Shown here piece by piece: positions 1 through 7,596 of a stretch of 9,460 nt of DNA. The position numbers and the translations under genes are program-made. The stretch comes from Dehalococcoidia bacterium UBA1151. Lineage in GTDB: Bacteria > Chloroflexota > Dehalococcoidia > Lucifugimonadales > Lucifugimonadaceae. Numbering within the stretch: position 1 is the first letter of the stretch; every line of letters starts with the position of its first letter. Under the pieces are notes generated by a model. The model made no database searches. It saw only the letters and a list, made by a program, of their open reading frames with translations, and was not told the DNA's origin. Location of the stretch: contig DBZV01000122.1 in NCBI GenBank assembly GCA_002311865.1, forward strand, positions 7,491 through 16,950, read 5' to 3'.

Positions 1-3000
1 CTTCTACTTGCTCTGTCCCCACGGAATCTTGAGCGGGTTCTTTACTTTGCCCAGTACATCGTGACGTCAGTTGACGAGGAAGCTCGCAAGCGAGCGATGG
101 AAAGCCTCGACAGCTACATGGAGATCGAGATTGAGCGGCTCGATGGTGAGAGTCTCAAGGAGATCGAAGCTCTGAAGAGCGGCGATCTCGCGTTGGAGGA
201 TTTGGACGCCCCGGAGGAGTCCGAGGAATCTGAGGAGACCAAGGGTTCCAAGAAGTCCAAAGCTTCCAAAAAGGACGTTCCTGAGGCTACCGATGATGAC
301 GCGCCTGAGGGCGAAGAGGATGCGGAGCCTGAGGACGCGCTGACGATATCCATTCGCAGCACAGAAGAGAAGTACGAAAACCAGAAGGCCGAACTGGAGA
401 CTGATATTCAGAGTCGGATTGAAGAGCTTGAGAGCATTGCGATTCTCGATCTCCTGACGGAGGCCCGTTACCGTGAGCTCCGCGATCGATACGGTGAAGT
501 CTTCAACGCGGGCATGGGTGCGGAATCAATCCTTGACGTCCTGAAGCTGCGCAACCTTGATAACGACCGCAGGGAACTCCAGGAAGAGGTTCGCTCCACA
601 TCAGGCCAGCGCCGCAAGAAGGCGATCAAGCGCCTGCGGGTGCTTGAGTCATTCGTCAAGAGCGGCAACAAGCCTGAATGGATGATCCTGACCATGCTGC
701 CGGTGCTTCCACCAGAACTTCGCCCAATGGTCCAGTTGGACGGTGGCCGGTTTGCCACGTCTGATTTGAATGACCTGTACAGAAGGGTGATCAACCGGAA
801 CAACCGGCTCCGCAGGCTTCTTGACCTGCAGGCGCCAGACATCATTGTTCGAAATGAAAAGCGGATGCTTCAGGAGGCTGTGGACGCACTGATCGACAAC
901 GGTCGGCGGGGTCGCGCCATCTCAGGCACCCACAACCACAAGCTCAAGTCACTTACCGACCTGTTGCGAGGTAAGCAGGGAAGGTTCCGCCAGAACCTGC
1001 TTGGCAAGCGTGTTGATTACTCGGGCCGCTCAGTGATCATTGTTGGTCCTGAACTGAAATTGCACGAGTGCGGTCTTCCCAAGAAGATGGCTCTTGAGTT
1101 GTTCAAGCCGTTTGTCATGAACGCGCTAGTGGTCAAAGGATTTGCCCACAACATCAAGAGTGCCAAGCGGATGGCTGAGCGCTCTCGCCCAGAGGTCTGG
1201 GACATCCTTGAAGAAGTGATCAGGAACCGGCCGGTTCTACTCAACCGAGCACCAACGCTTCATCGCCTTGGCATCCAGGCATTCCAGCCTGTGCTGGTTG
1301 ACGGGTCTGCTATCCAGATTCACCCTCTCGTCTGCACGGCCTTCAACGCAGACTTCGATGGCGACCAGATGGCCGTACACGTGCCGCTGTCTCGTGAAGC
1401 GGTGCTTGAGGCCCAGCGCCTGATGCTCAGCACGTACAACATGCTTTCTCCGGCGTCTGGTGATCCAATTGTGTCGCCAACGCTGGACATGGTGCTTGGC
1501 AACTTCTACCTGACTACGGTTCAGGGTGAGCCTGTCGCGGAACCTGAGCCGGTTGAAGACGGAGTGGAAATAGAAGAGGCTGAAGAGCCGACTCCCCTCA
1601 AGCGATATTCAAGTTTTGACGACGCCCAATTGGCCTTTGATTTTGGTCAGATTGGCCTGCGGGACAAGCTTGAAGTCAAAGACCTTGAGCGCGGTGGCGA
1701 GTGGATTATCACTACGGTGGGACGGATCATCTTCAATGAGGCCGTTCCAGAGGAGATGGGTTACATCAATGAGATCGTCGATCGCGACAAGATCAAAGAA
1801 CTTGTCTCGATTGCTTACGACACGCTGGGCAACGAGCGGACGGCCGATTTCCTTGATTTGCTCAAGGACCTTGGATTCCGTTATGCCACACAATCTGGAA
1901 TTACGATTGCAATCAGCGACATTATTGTTCCACCTGAGAAGGAGGCTCTCCTCCGAAAGGCAGACAACACGGTCTACAAGCTGGAAGAGCAGTACTTCCA
2001 GGGCATGATTACTGAAGATGAGCGCTACCGTGCTGCGATCGAGACCTGGACAAAGGTGAACGACGAAATTACGGAAGCGGTGAAGAACGCACTGCCCAAC
2101 TACGGTGGTATCTACACGATGGCATCATCGGGCGCCAAAGGAAACATTGCGCAGATCAAGCAGATGGCTGGAATGCGTGGATTGATGTCGGACCCGAAAG
2201 GAAGGATTATTGACCTTCCAATCAGGTCAAGTTTCCGGGAGGGCCTCTCAGTCCTTGAGTACTTCATCTCCACCCACGGTGGACGCAAAGGTCTTGCTGA
2301 CACGGCCCTGAGAACGGCCGACTCCGGCTACCTGACACGTCGTCTCGCAGACGTTGCGCAGGACGTGATTGTTCTGTTTGAGGACTGCGGTACGCGTAAC
2401 GGTATCTGGATCAAGGAAGCGGTTGACAGTGCAACTGAAGCCAGTCTGCAGGACAGGCTCAATGCACGATACCCGGCCGCTCCGGTGATTCATCCGGAGA
2501 CGGGTGGGGTACTGGCGACCGAGGGTGAATTGCTGAATGTGGCGTCAGCCAAGGTGATTGTGGATGCAGGTATTACAGAGGTCTACGTACGGTCGCCGTT
2601 GAGCTGTGAGGCGTCACGGGGTCTGTGTCAGATGTGCTACGGCGCATCACTGGCCACCGGTGAGGTCGCATACCTTGGTGAAGCGGCTGGCATCATCGCG
2701 GCCCAGAGCATTGGTGAGCCTGGAACACAGCTTACGATGCGTACTTTCCACACGGGAGGTATCGCCGGACTTGACATCACAAGTGGTCTCCCCAGGGTTG
2801 AGGAGCTTTTCGAAGCCCGGAACCCACGTGGTGTGGCCACGATCACCGAAATTGACGGCACAGTGGAAGTGGTCGCCACAGAGGAAGGCAGAGAGGTAAA
2901 AGTCTCTGATGTTCAGGAGTTCCGTGAGGATTACGATGTTCCCCCAACCCACAAGCCGCTGGTGAAAACTGGCGACTGGATTGATGTGGGATCTCCACTC

Positions 3001-4098
3001 CTGGGTAAGAAGAAGACTCGTGGCGCGGCCGCCAAGCTGGCCGAATCAGCGCTGGCGATTGATGATGAGATTCTGGCAACGGCAGCGGGCACGGTGAAGG
3101 TCACCAAGGCCGGCGTGTCTGTGTCATGGGATGAGCGAGACGACCGGATCTACAAGATTCCGGCTGCCTCAGCAATAACAGTTGCCACGGGTGAGACTGT
3201 TACCGCTGGTCAGGCGTTGACCGCAGGGCCAAAGGGTCCGCAGGACATTCTGAGGATTGAGGGGCATGAGTCTGCTCAGCAGTACATCATTTCTGAGGTG
3301 CAGGCCGTCTACAAGTCTCAGGGTGTGCCAATTCACGATAAGCACATTGAAGTAATCATTCGACAGATGCTGAAGAAGGTTCGAGTGGACGCCCCCGGGG
3401 ATACGGACCTGCTACCTGGTGAACTGATTGATCGTCTTGAGTATGAGCGACGAAACGCCCAGATTCTGGCAGAGGGTGGCGAGCCGGCAACAGCCAGTCC
3501 CGTTCTGCTGGGTGTAACCAGGGCATCGTTGAACACAGACAGCTTCCTGGCTGCTGCCTCATTCCAGGAGACCGCAAGAGTGCTCACTGAGGCCGCGATC
3601 AGCGGTTCGGTGGACCACCTTCTGGGTCTCAAGGAGAACGTCATCATTGGACGGTTGATCCCCGCACGGATGGACCGCTCAGAAGCTGGCAGGAAAAAGC
3701 TTGGTCTGGACCAGCTTGGTCCAAGGATCAGCGGAACGCTTTCAAGCACCACCGAAGCACCTCCGACATTTGAGGAGGCGTTGCGGGCATTTGGAGCAAC
3801 CGAGTCCGACTTTGCCGGTCAGGGTGCTTCAGGATTTGGAGCTCTGGATCCGTCTGCATTGACAGGAGATGGTGCAAGCGCTGGCGATATGGCGGCAAAG
3901 GCTGCTGAATCATTCGGAACGCCCACGCAGAAGAAGGGTGATTCCGAGGAGGATCAGCAGGCCGCCGCCGCCGCAGAATCACTGGTAGCGTCAACTTCTG
4001 GTGATGCGGCAACGGTGCTCAACGAACTTGGCGATGATGGTAAGTCTGAGCCAGAAAAAGTAGAAACAGAAGCAGAGCCGGAACCGGCAGGCGATTAA
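1..4098 (+). CDS. rpoC: DNA-directed RNA polymerase subunit beta' (5'-truncated by window edge)
   Basis: This is the largest subunit of RNA polymerase; with beta it forms the active site and the DNA clamp. The frame is open from base 1 and reads SPRNLERVLYFAQYIVT, a well-conserved beta' segment. The true start and the N-terminal zinc finger therefore lie upstream, with roughly 100-120 residues missing. The GTG at 61 is internal. The catalytic Mg-binding motif NADFDGDQM is encoded at 1345-1371. Other beta' signatures are LLGKRVDYSGRSVI, NRAPTLHRLGIQAF and GMRGLMSDP. The second zinc site is intact, with Cys codons at 2386, 2605, 2626 and 2635. The trigger-loop region is at 2677-2760. There are lineage-specific low-complexity blocks: an acidic/Lys-rich insert in the clamp coiled coil (about 196-340), an acidic insert near 1525-1600, and an acidic Ala-rich C-terminal tail of about 95 residues (about 3807-4095). 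The frame is unbroken and ends in TAA. rpoB presumably lies just upstream, outside the window. Confidence 0.98.
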   Translation, partial: LLLALSPRNLERVLYFAQYIVTSVDEEARKRAMESLDSYMEIEIERLDGESLKEIEALKSGDLALEDLDAPEESEESEETKGSKKSKASKKDVPEATDDDAPEGEEDAEPEDALTISIRSTEEKYENQKAELETDIQSRIEELESIAILDLLTEARYRELRDRYGEVFNAGMGAESILDVLKLRNLDNDRRELQEEVRSTSGQRRKKAIKRLRVLESFVKSGNKPEWMILTMLPVLPPELRPMVQLDGGRFATSDLNDLYRRVINRNNRLRRLLDLQAPDIIVRNEKRMLQEAVDALIDNGRRGRAISGTHNHKLKSLTDLLRGKQGRFRQNLLGKRVDYSGRSVIIVGPELKLHECGLPKKMALELFKPFVMNALVVKGFAHNIKSAKRMAERSRPEVWDILEEVIRNRPVLLNRAPTLHRLGIQAFQPVLVDGSAIQIHPLVCTAFNADFDGDQMAVHVPLSREAVLEAQRLMLSTYNMLSPASGDPIVSPTLDMVLGNFYLTTVQGEPVAEPEPVEDGVEIEEAEEPTPLKRYSSFDDAQLAFDFGQIGLRDKLEVKDLERGGEWIITTVGRIIFNEAVPEEMGYINEIVDRDKIKELVSIAYDTLGNERTADFLDLLKDLGFRYATQSGITIAISDIIVPPEKEALLRKADNTVYKLEEQYFQGMITEDERYRAAIETWTKVNDEITEAVKNALPNYGGIYTMASSGAKGNIAQIKQMAGMRGLMSDPKGRIIDLPIRSSFREGLSVLEYFISTHGGRKGLADTALRTADSGYLTRRLADVAQDVIVLFEDCGTRNGIWIKEAVDSATEASLQDRLNARYPAAPVIHPETGGVLATEGELLNVASAKVIVDAGITEVYVRSPLSCEASRGLCQMCYGASLATGEVAYLGEAAGIIAAQSIGEPGTQLTMRTFHTGGIAGLDITSGLPRVEELFEARNPRGVATITEIDGTVEVVATEEGREVKVSDVQEFREDYDVPPTHKPLVKTGDWIDVGSPLLGKKKTRGAAAKLAESALAIDDEILATAAGTVKVTKAGVSVSWDERDDRIYKIPAASAITVATGETVTAGQALTAGPKGPQDILRIEGHESAQQYIISEVQAVYKSQGVPIHDKHIEVIIRQMLKKVRVDAPGDTDLLPGELIDRLEYERRNAQILAEGGEPATASPVLLGVTRASLNTDSFLAAASFQETARVLTEAAISGSVDHLLGLKENVIIGRLIPARMDRSEAGRKKLGLDQLGPRISGTLSSTTEAPPTFEEALRAFGATESDFAGQGASGFGALDPSALTGDGASAGDMAAKAAESFGTPTQKKGDSEEDQQAAAAAESLVASTSGDAATVLNELGDDGKSEPEKVETEAEPEPAGD

Positions 4099-4099
4099 T

Positions 4100-4150
4100 A
4101 ACGACTTTACCAGGGGTCTCGCGGTACAATCGTGAGGCCCCTGAGTCGTT
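4100..4150 (+). terminator. Long hairpin after rpoC, possible terminator or processing site
   Basis: The hairpin starts two bases after the rpoC stop. The inner stem pairs 4111-4123 with 4131-4143 (13 bp, two G-U wobbles) around a 7-nt loop. The outer stem pairs AACGACT (4100-4106) with AGTCGTT (4144-4150), and a 4-nt bulge lies on the 5' side. No U-tract follows, so it is not a textbook intrinsic terminator. It could be a U-less terminator, a 3'-end stabiliser, or a processing signal between rpoC mRNA and the tRNA only 20 bases further on. The 5' arm can instead pair with GTGAGACCC at 4151-4159. Confidence 0.5.
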
Positions 4151-4169
4151 GTGAGACCCTTAGAGAATT

Positions 4170-4246
4170 GGGCGGTTAGCTCAGTTGGTTAGAGCGCAGC
4201 GTTGACATCGCTGAGGTCGGAGGTTCGAGTCCTCCATCGCCCACCA
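4170..4246 (+). tRNA. tRNA-Val (anticodon GAC)
   Basis: A full cloverleaf can be folded by eye over 77 nt. The 7-bp acceptor stem pairs 4170-4176 with 4236-4242 (one G-U pair). The D arm is GCTC/GAGC at 4179-4195. The anticodon stem CAGCG/CGCTG (4197-4213) has a 7-nt loop TTGACAT, which places anticodon GAC at 4204-4206 and so reads valine GUC/GUU codons. The variable loop is 5 nt, and the T arm is GGAGG/CCTCC with loop TTCGAGT. Discriminator A (4243) is followed by an encoded CCA (4244-4246). It is a single tRNA between the rpoC hairpin and the thrS leader; I see no convincing promoter of its own. Confidence 0.97.
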
Positions 4247-4261
4247 TCATTCCACTGGTTA

Positions 4262-4501
4262 TAGAAGTGATCACAAGAGCGCAAATAGATCCGTCAGGCC
4301 CGAGAGGTTCCACCCCGGGTTGCACTGCGACTGGTCCTACAGCTCTGGCAGCTCAGACAACTATCGGGGCGCGTCCCTGATTACGTCTGCAAAGCAGGAC
4401 GCGCCTAAAACTGGAACCCCGGCTAACCGTCGGTGTTACGCAGCTTTCACCGTAGTCGTAGGCCAACGCATCACGTTGGTACGCTCTTACAAAGGATCAC
4501 C
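4262..4501 (+). promoter_or_regulatory. Structured thrS leader, candidate translational T-box riboswitch
   Basis: About 240 nt of non-coding sequence lies between tRNA-Val and thrS. A strong hairpin pairs GGCGCGTCCCTG (4368-4379) with CAGGACGCGCC (4395-4405); it has 11 bp and one bulged base and would sit where T-box Stem III lies. Seven bases later comes TGGAACC (4412-4418), which fits the T-box bulge UGGNACC; its variable A would pair with a tRNA whose discriminator is U. A 5-bp helix follows directly (4419-4423 with 4429-4433), as expected of the antiterminator upper stem. A competing hairpin, CGGTG/CACCG (4431-4435 with 4448-4452), excludes it. Another hairpin spans 4457-4483. GAGAG at 4302-4306 could be the Stem I AG bulge. 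No U-run follows, so control would be translational, over AAAGGA at 4491-4496. Against it: the usual GGG before UGGNACC is missing, the lower antiterminator helix is weak, and I could not fix the Thr specifier codon. Confidence 0.45.
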
Positions 4502-6241
4502 ATGACGAATCAGAAACCGAGCGCGGAACTTGTCGAACATCGAAGCAAATTGCGCCACTCCGCGGCACACGTACTGGCTGAAGTGGTGCTGGATATGTTC
4601 CCGGAAGCCCAGCTCACCATTGGCCCGCCCACTCAAGATGGCTTTTACTATGACTTTGCAGTCGGTACCCCTTTTACGCCTGAAGACCTGAAGAAGATCG
4701 AGCGCCAGATGCGCAAGTCGATCGGTCGCAATCATCCGTTTATTGAGCGAGAGGTCAGCCGAGCTGAGGCTGCTGAGATCGTCAAGGACAATAGGTTCAA
4801 GCTGGAGATACTGGAAGGTATTCCAGAAGGTGAGACGGTTACGTTCTGCTCACACGGCGATTTCGAGGATCTTTGCCGCGGTGGCCATGTGGAGTCCACG
4901 GGGCAGATCAAGGCCGTGAAGCTCCTGACCACATCGGGTGCCTACTGGCGTGGCGATGAGAAGAACCCCATGCTGCAGCGCATCTATGGAACGGCGTGGG
5001 AGTCGAAGGAGGCGCAGCAGGAATATATAGACCGCCTGGCGGAGGCTGATCGGAGGGACCACCGCAAGCTGGGACCGCAACTTGGGCTGTTCTTCTTTGA
5101 CCCACTCTCTCCCGCCAGTCCGTTCTATCTGCCGAAAGGCACACATATCTTCAATAGCCTTGTGAACTTCGTCAAAGACCTTTACGCAACGTACGGCTAC
5201 CAGGAGGTGATGACGCCACTGATCTACAACACGGAGTTGTGGAAGATGTCTGGCCACTACGAGGCGTACCACGAGCATATGTTCACGATGGAAGTGGATG
5301 AGCGCGAGTTTGGCGTGAAGCCCATGAACTGCCCGCCCGCGATGATGGTCTACAAATCAGACCTGAGGTCATACCGTGATCTGCCAATTCGCTGGGCCGA
5401 CTTCAGTCGCCTTCACCGCTATGAGCTTTCCGGAGCGACCCATGGTCTGATAAGGACGCGTGCGTTCACGCAGGATGATGCTCACATCTTCTGTACCCGC
5501 GAGCAGATAGGCTCAGAGGTCAAAGGCTTCATCGATATGCTGGTGAAGGCGTACAAGATATTTGGCTTCGACGAGGTGAGGTTTGCGCTTTCGCTCCGCC
5601 CTGAAAAGCGCATTGGCTCAGATGAGCTGTGGGATGAGGCGGAAGAGACCCTTGAGAACCTGCTCTCTGAGTTCGGTATCGAATACGTACGCATGTCAGG
5701 TGAGGGTGCTTTCTACGGCCCAAAGATTGACGTATTTGTTCCAGATGCGATTGGCCGGGAATGGCAGCTTGGCACCGTGCAGTTGGACTTTAACCAGCCT
5801 GATCGGTTTGGGTTGGAGTACGTTGCGGAAGATGGAAGCCGCCAGCGGCCAGCAATGATCCACCGTGCCATGCTGGGCTCCATTGAACGCTTCATGGGCG
5901 TGTGGATTGAGCACATTGCAGGAGCGTTCCCTGTGTGGATCGCGCCGGTACAGGCGGTGGTAGTTCCGATTACCGACCGGCACAACGACTACTGCCATGA
6001 TGTGGGGAAGATCCTTGGCAGGGCTGGCGTCCGGATTGAGGTGGATGACTCCAGTGACCGCATGAACGCCAAGATCAGGAAGGCCCAGCTACAGAAGGTG
6101 CCTTACATGTTGGTGGTTGGCGACCGGGAGCAAGAGGCGGGTGAAGTTTCCGTGAGGCTTCGCAGCGGCGATGATCTGGGCTCGATGCCCATAGCGTCGG
6201 TCGAAAGCAGAATTGCCGAGGAGGTCGCCAATTTCAAGTAG
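4502..6241 (+). CDS. thrS: Threonine--tRNA ligase lacking the N-terminal TGS domain
   Basis: This cytoplasmic class II synthetase charges tRNA-Thr with threonine and clears mischarged Ser-tRNA-Thr. The ATG at 4502 is preceded by AAAGGA at 4491-4496 (5-nt spacing), giving 579 aa. An in-frame GTG at 4433 lies in the structured leader and is unlikely. The editing domain is complete: His19 and His23 (HSAAH), and Cys125 and His129 (CRGGH). The catalytic core shows motif 2 around residues 301-330 (SRLHRYELSG and FTQDDAHIF) and motif 3 at about 454-471. The zinc ligands are Cys277, His328 and His454. Their spacing (51 and 126) equals that of the E. coli ligands 334, 385 and 511. The anticodon-binding domain fills about 480-579. 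His19 aligns with E. coli His73, so the first ~55 residues, the TGS/N1 domain, are absent; a stop (TAA at 4424) closes this frame upstream. infC does not follow, unlike in many bacteria. Confidence 0.97.
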   Translation: MTNQKPSAELVEHRSKLRHSAAHVLAEVVLDMFPEAQLTIGPPTQDGFYYDFAVGTPFTPEDLKKIERQMRKSIGRNHPFIEREVSRAEAAEIVKDNRFKLEILEGIPEGETVTFCSHGDFEDLCRGGHVESTGQIKAVKLLTTSGAYWRGDEKNPMLQRIYGTAWESKEAQQEYIDRLAEADRRDHRKLGPQLGLFFFDPLSPASPFYLPKGTHIFNSLVNFVKDLYATYGYQEVMTPLIYNTELWKMSGHYEAYHEHMFTMEVDEREFGVKPMNCPPAMMVYKSDLRSYRDLPIRWADFSRLHRYELSGATHGLIRTRAFTQDDAHIFCTREQIGSEVKGFIDMLVKAYKIFGFDEVRFALSLRPEKRIGSDELWDEAEETLENLLSEFGIEYVRMSGEGAFYGPKIDVFVPDAIGREWQLGTVQLDFNQPDRFGLEYVAEDGSRQRPAMIHRAMLGSIERFMGVWIEHIAGAFPVWIAPVQAVVVPITDRHNDYCHDVGKILGRAGVRIEVDDSSDRMNAKIRKAQLQKVPYMLVVGDREQEAGEVSVRLRSGDDLGSMPIASVESRIAEEVANFK

Positions 6242-6251
6242 TTATTTTGGA

Positions 6252-6293
6252 GGCTCATGTGGTGTGCATTTGTATTTGACACCCCATGAGGCC
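6252..6293 (+). terminator. Hairpin after thrS, possible U-less terminator
   Basis: An imperfect inverted repeat begins 11 nt after the thrS stop. CTCATG (6254-6259) pairs with CATGAG (6285-6290), GGTGT (6261-6265) with ACACC (6279-6283), and an outer GG with CC around one bulged G. One T/C mismatch separates the two main blocks, and the loop is 13 nt. No T-run follows. Its position suggests a transcript end or 3' stabiliser for thrS. Confidence 0.45.
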
Positions 6294-6435
6294 GATGCTA
6301 ACTTGAATTTACTGGGTTGAAGCTCATGATTCATTTCACCGCGGTCTGTTTTAGACGCCAGATAACTGCTCAAAGTTGCGATTATCGACCGCCCGCCATC
6401 TATAGGCATCAAATGAGCATGGATCGTACTTTGCT

Positions 6436-6440
6436 GGGAG
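6436..6440 (+). promoter_or_regulatory. Ribosome binding site that fixes a TTG start
   Basis: GGGAG lies 6 nt before the TTG at 6447. The citrate synthase frame is closed upstream by TGA at 6414-6416 and has no ATG or GTG between that stop and the conserved N-terminus. This Shine-Dalgarno sequence therefore supports TTG as the real initiation codon. Confidence 0.75.
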
Positions 6441-6446
6441 CTATTT

Positions 6447-7583
6447 TTGACCACTGATAATATCGACATCCATCGCGGGTTAGCGGATGTCTATTTCGAC
6501 CGCACTGAATCGTCATTCATAGACGGTAAAAAGGGCATACTTCTCTATCGTGGCTATAACATCCACGACCTTGCGGAAAAGTCGACGTTTGAGGAGACTT
6601 CATATCTCCTGATTCACGGAAAGCTCCCGACACGGTCTGAGTTGGCCGCATTTGACGCGGAGTTGAAATCCGCTCGAAATATTCCTGATGAAGTAGTCGA
6701 AATCATCAGAATTATCAAGGACTCCCACCCGATGGATGTCCTGCGCACGGCTACATCTGCACTCTCATCTTTTGACCCGGATGTGGGCGATAACTCTGCA
6801 GAGGCAACCCTTCGCAAGGGACTCCGCCTCACGTCGCAGGTGCCAACGATCATCACCACACACCACGCGATCAGAGAGAGCAGGACGCCAAGCCCGCCGC
6901 GCGATGACCTATCGCATGCGGCGAACTTCCTCTATATGTTTCACGGGGAGGAGCAGGACCAGGACACCAATCTTCTGATGGACAAGGACTTCATCCTCCA
7001 CGCAGAGCATGGCTCTAACGCATCGTCGTTCACGGCGCGGGTTGTTGTTGGTACGAACGCTGATATCCACGGTGCCATTACGGCCGCGATCGCCGCGTTA
7101 TCGGGACCATCACACGGTGGCGCGGCTGAGGGCGTCATGAAGATGTCGCTCGAGATCGGCGAGCCTGAAAATGCTGCACAGTACGTAAAAGATGTGCTGG
7201 CCAGGCGTGATCGAGTGATGGGCTTTGGGCATCGCGTCTACCGCGCAGAAGACCCAAGGGCGCGCCACCTCAAGGCTGGCGTAAAGCGCCTTTCAGAAGA
7301 GATGGGTGAACCAAAGTGGTACGCAATTCTGGAGGCCGTTATTGAGGTAATGCAGCCGTATGCGCGGAGAGGAATCCATGTGAACGTGGATTTTTTTGCC
7401 GGCGTGATCTACTACCTGAACGGCATCCCCGAGGACCTGTTTGTTCCAATCTTTGCGGTTGGCCGGATGCCGGGCTGGGTCCTGCAGGTGCTGGAGCAAC
7501 AGGGCAACAATATTCTTTTGAGACCCCGACTTTCATACGTTGGCCCTGAAGAGCAAGCCTACGTGCCAATCGCTGATCGCTAA
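6447..7583 (+). CDS. gltA: Citrate synthase family protein (citrate or 2-methylcitrate synthase)
   Basis: The enzyme condenses acetyl-CoA (or propionyl-CoA) with oxaloacetate, the entry step of the TCA (or methylcitrate) cycle in the cytoplasm. Its 378 residues match the short prokaryotic form. The N-terminus carries the family segment SFIDGKKGILLYRGYNIHDL (residues 23-42). HAEHGSNASSF lies at 185-195. The catalytic residues are visible: His223 in GPSHGG, His262 in GFGHRVY and Asp315 in NVDFFAG. GRMPGW at 339-344 is the conserved C-terminal segment. The start is TTG, chosen for the GGGAG box 6 nt upstream. It has its own 205-nt upstream gap after the thrS hairpin, so it probably has a separate promoter, although I could not identify one. 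Sequence alone does not decide between citrate and 2-methylcitrate synthase; with no prpB or prpD beside it, citrate synthase is the default. Confidence 0.93.
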   Translation: MTTDNIDIHRGLADVYFDRTESSFIDGKKGILLYRGYNIHDLAEKSTFEETSYLLIHGKLPTRSELAAFDAELKSARNIPDEVVEIIRIIKDSHPMDVLRTATSALSSFDPDVGDNSAEATLRKGLRLTSQVPTIITTHHAIRESRTPSPPRDDLSHAANFLYMFHGEEQDQDTNLLMDKDFILHAEHGSNASSFTARVVVGTNADIHGAITAAIAALSGPSHGGAAEGVMKMSLEIGEPENAAQYVKDVLARRDRVMGFGHRVYRAEDPRARHLKAGVKRLSEEMGEPKWYAILEAVIEVMQPYARRGIHVNVDFFAGVIYYLNGIPEDLFVPIFAVGRMPGWVLQVLEQQGNNILLRPRLSYVGPEEQAYVPIADR

Positions 7584-7596
7584 CCAATCGATCAAA

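Noticed and set aside
61..63. GTG as the start of rpoC
   Set aside because: The frame is open back to base 1 and the upstream 20 codons encode conserved beta' sequence, so 61 is internal and the gene is cut by the window edge.
4125..4130. TACAAT as a -10 box for tRNA-Val
   Set aside because: It sits in the loop of the rpoC hairpin, and the expected -35 position (CGACTT) is poor.
4202..4230. TTGACA at 4202-4207 as a promoter -35 box
   Set aside because: It is the anticodon loop of tRNA-Val, and no -10 box lies at the right distance.
4302..4318. T-box-like GGGGTGGAACC on the reverse strand
   Set aside because: On that strand it would point toward antisense rpoC with no gene to control. It is a by-product of the GGTTCCA/TGGAACC complementarity on the + strand.
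4433..4501. N-terminal extension of ThrRS from GTG 4433
   Set aside because: The extension lies in structured leader, shows no TGS similarity, and ATG 4502 has a good ribosome binding site.
4320..4505. 61-codon frame starting with TTG in the thrS leader
   Set aside because: No ribosome binding site, no recognisable protein pattern, and it overlaps strong RNA stems.
6294..6446. Promoter for citrate synthase (TTGAAT 6303-6308 with CATGAT 6325-6330)
   Set aside because: Both hexamers match consensus at only 4 of 6 positions, and other pairs in the gap are no better.
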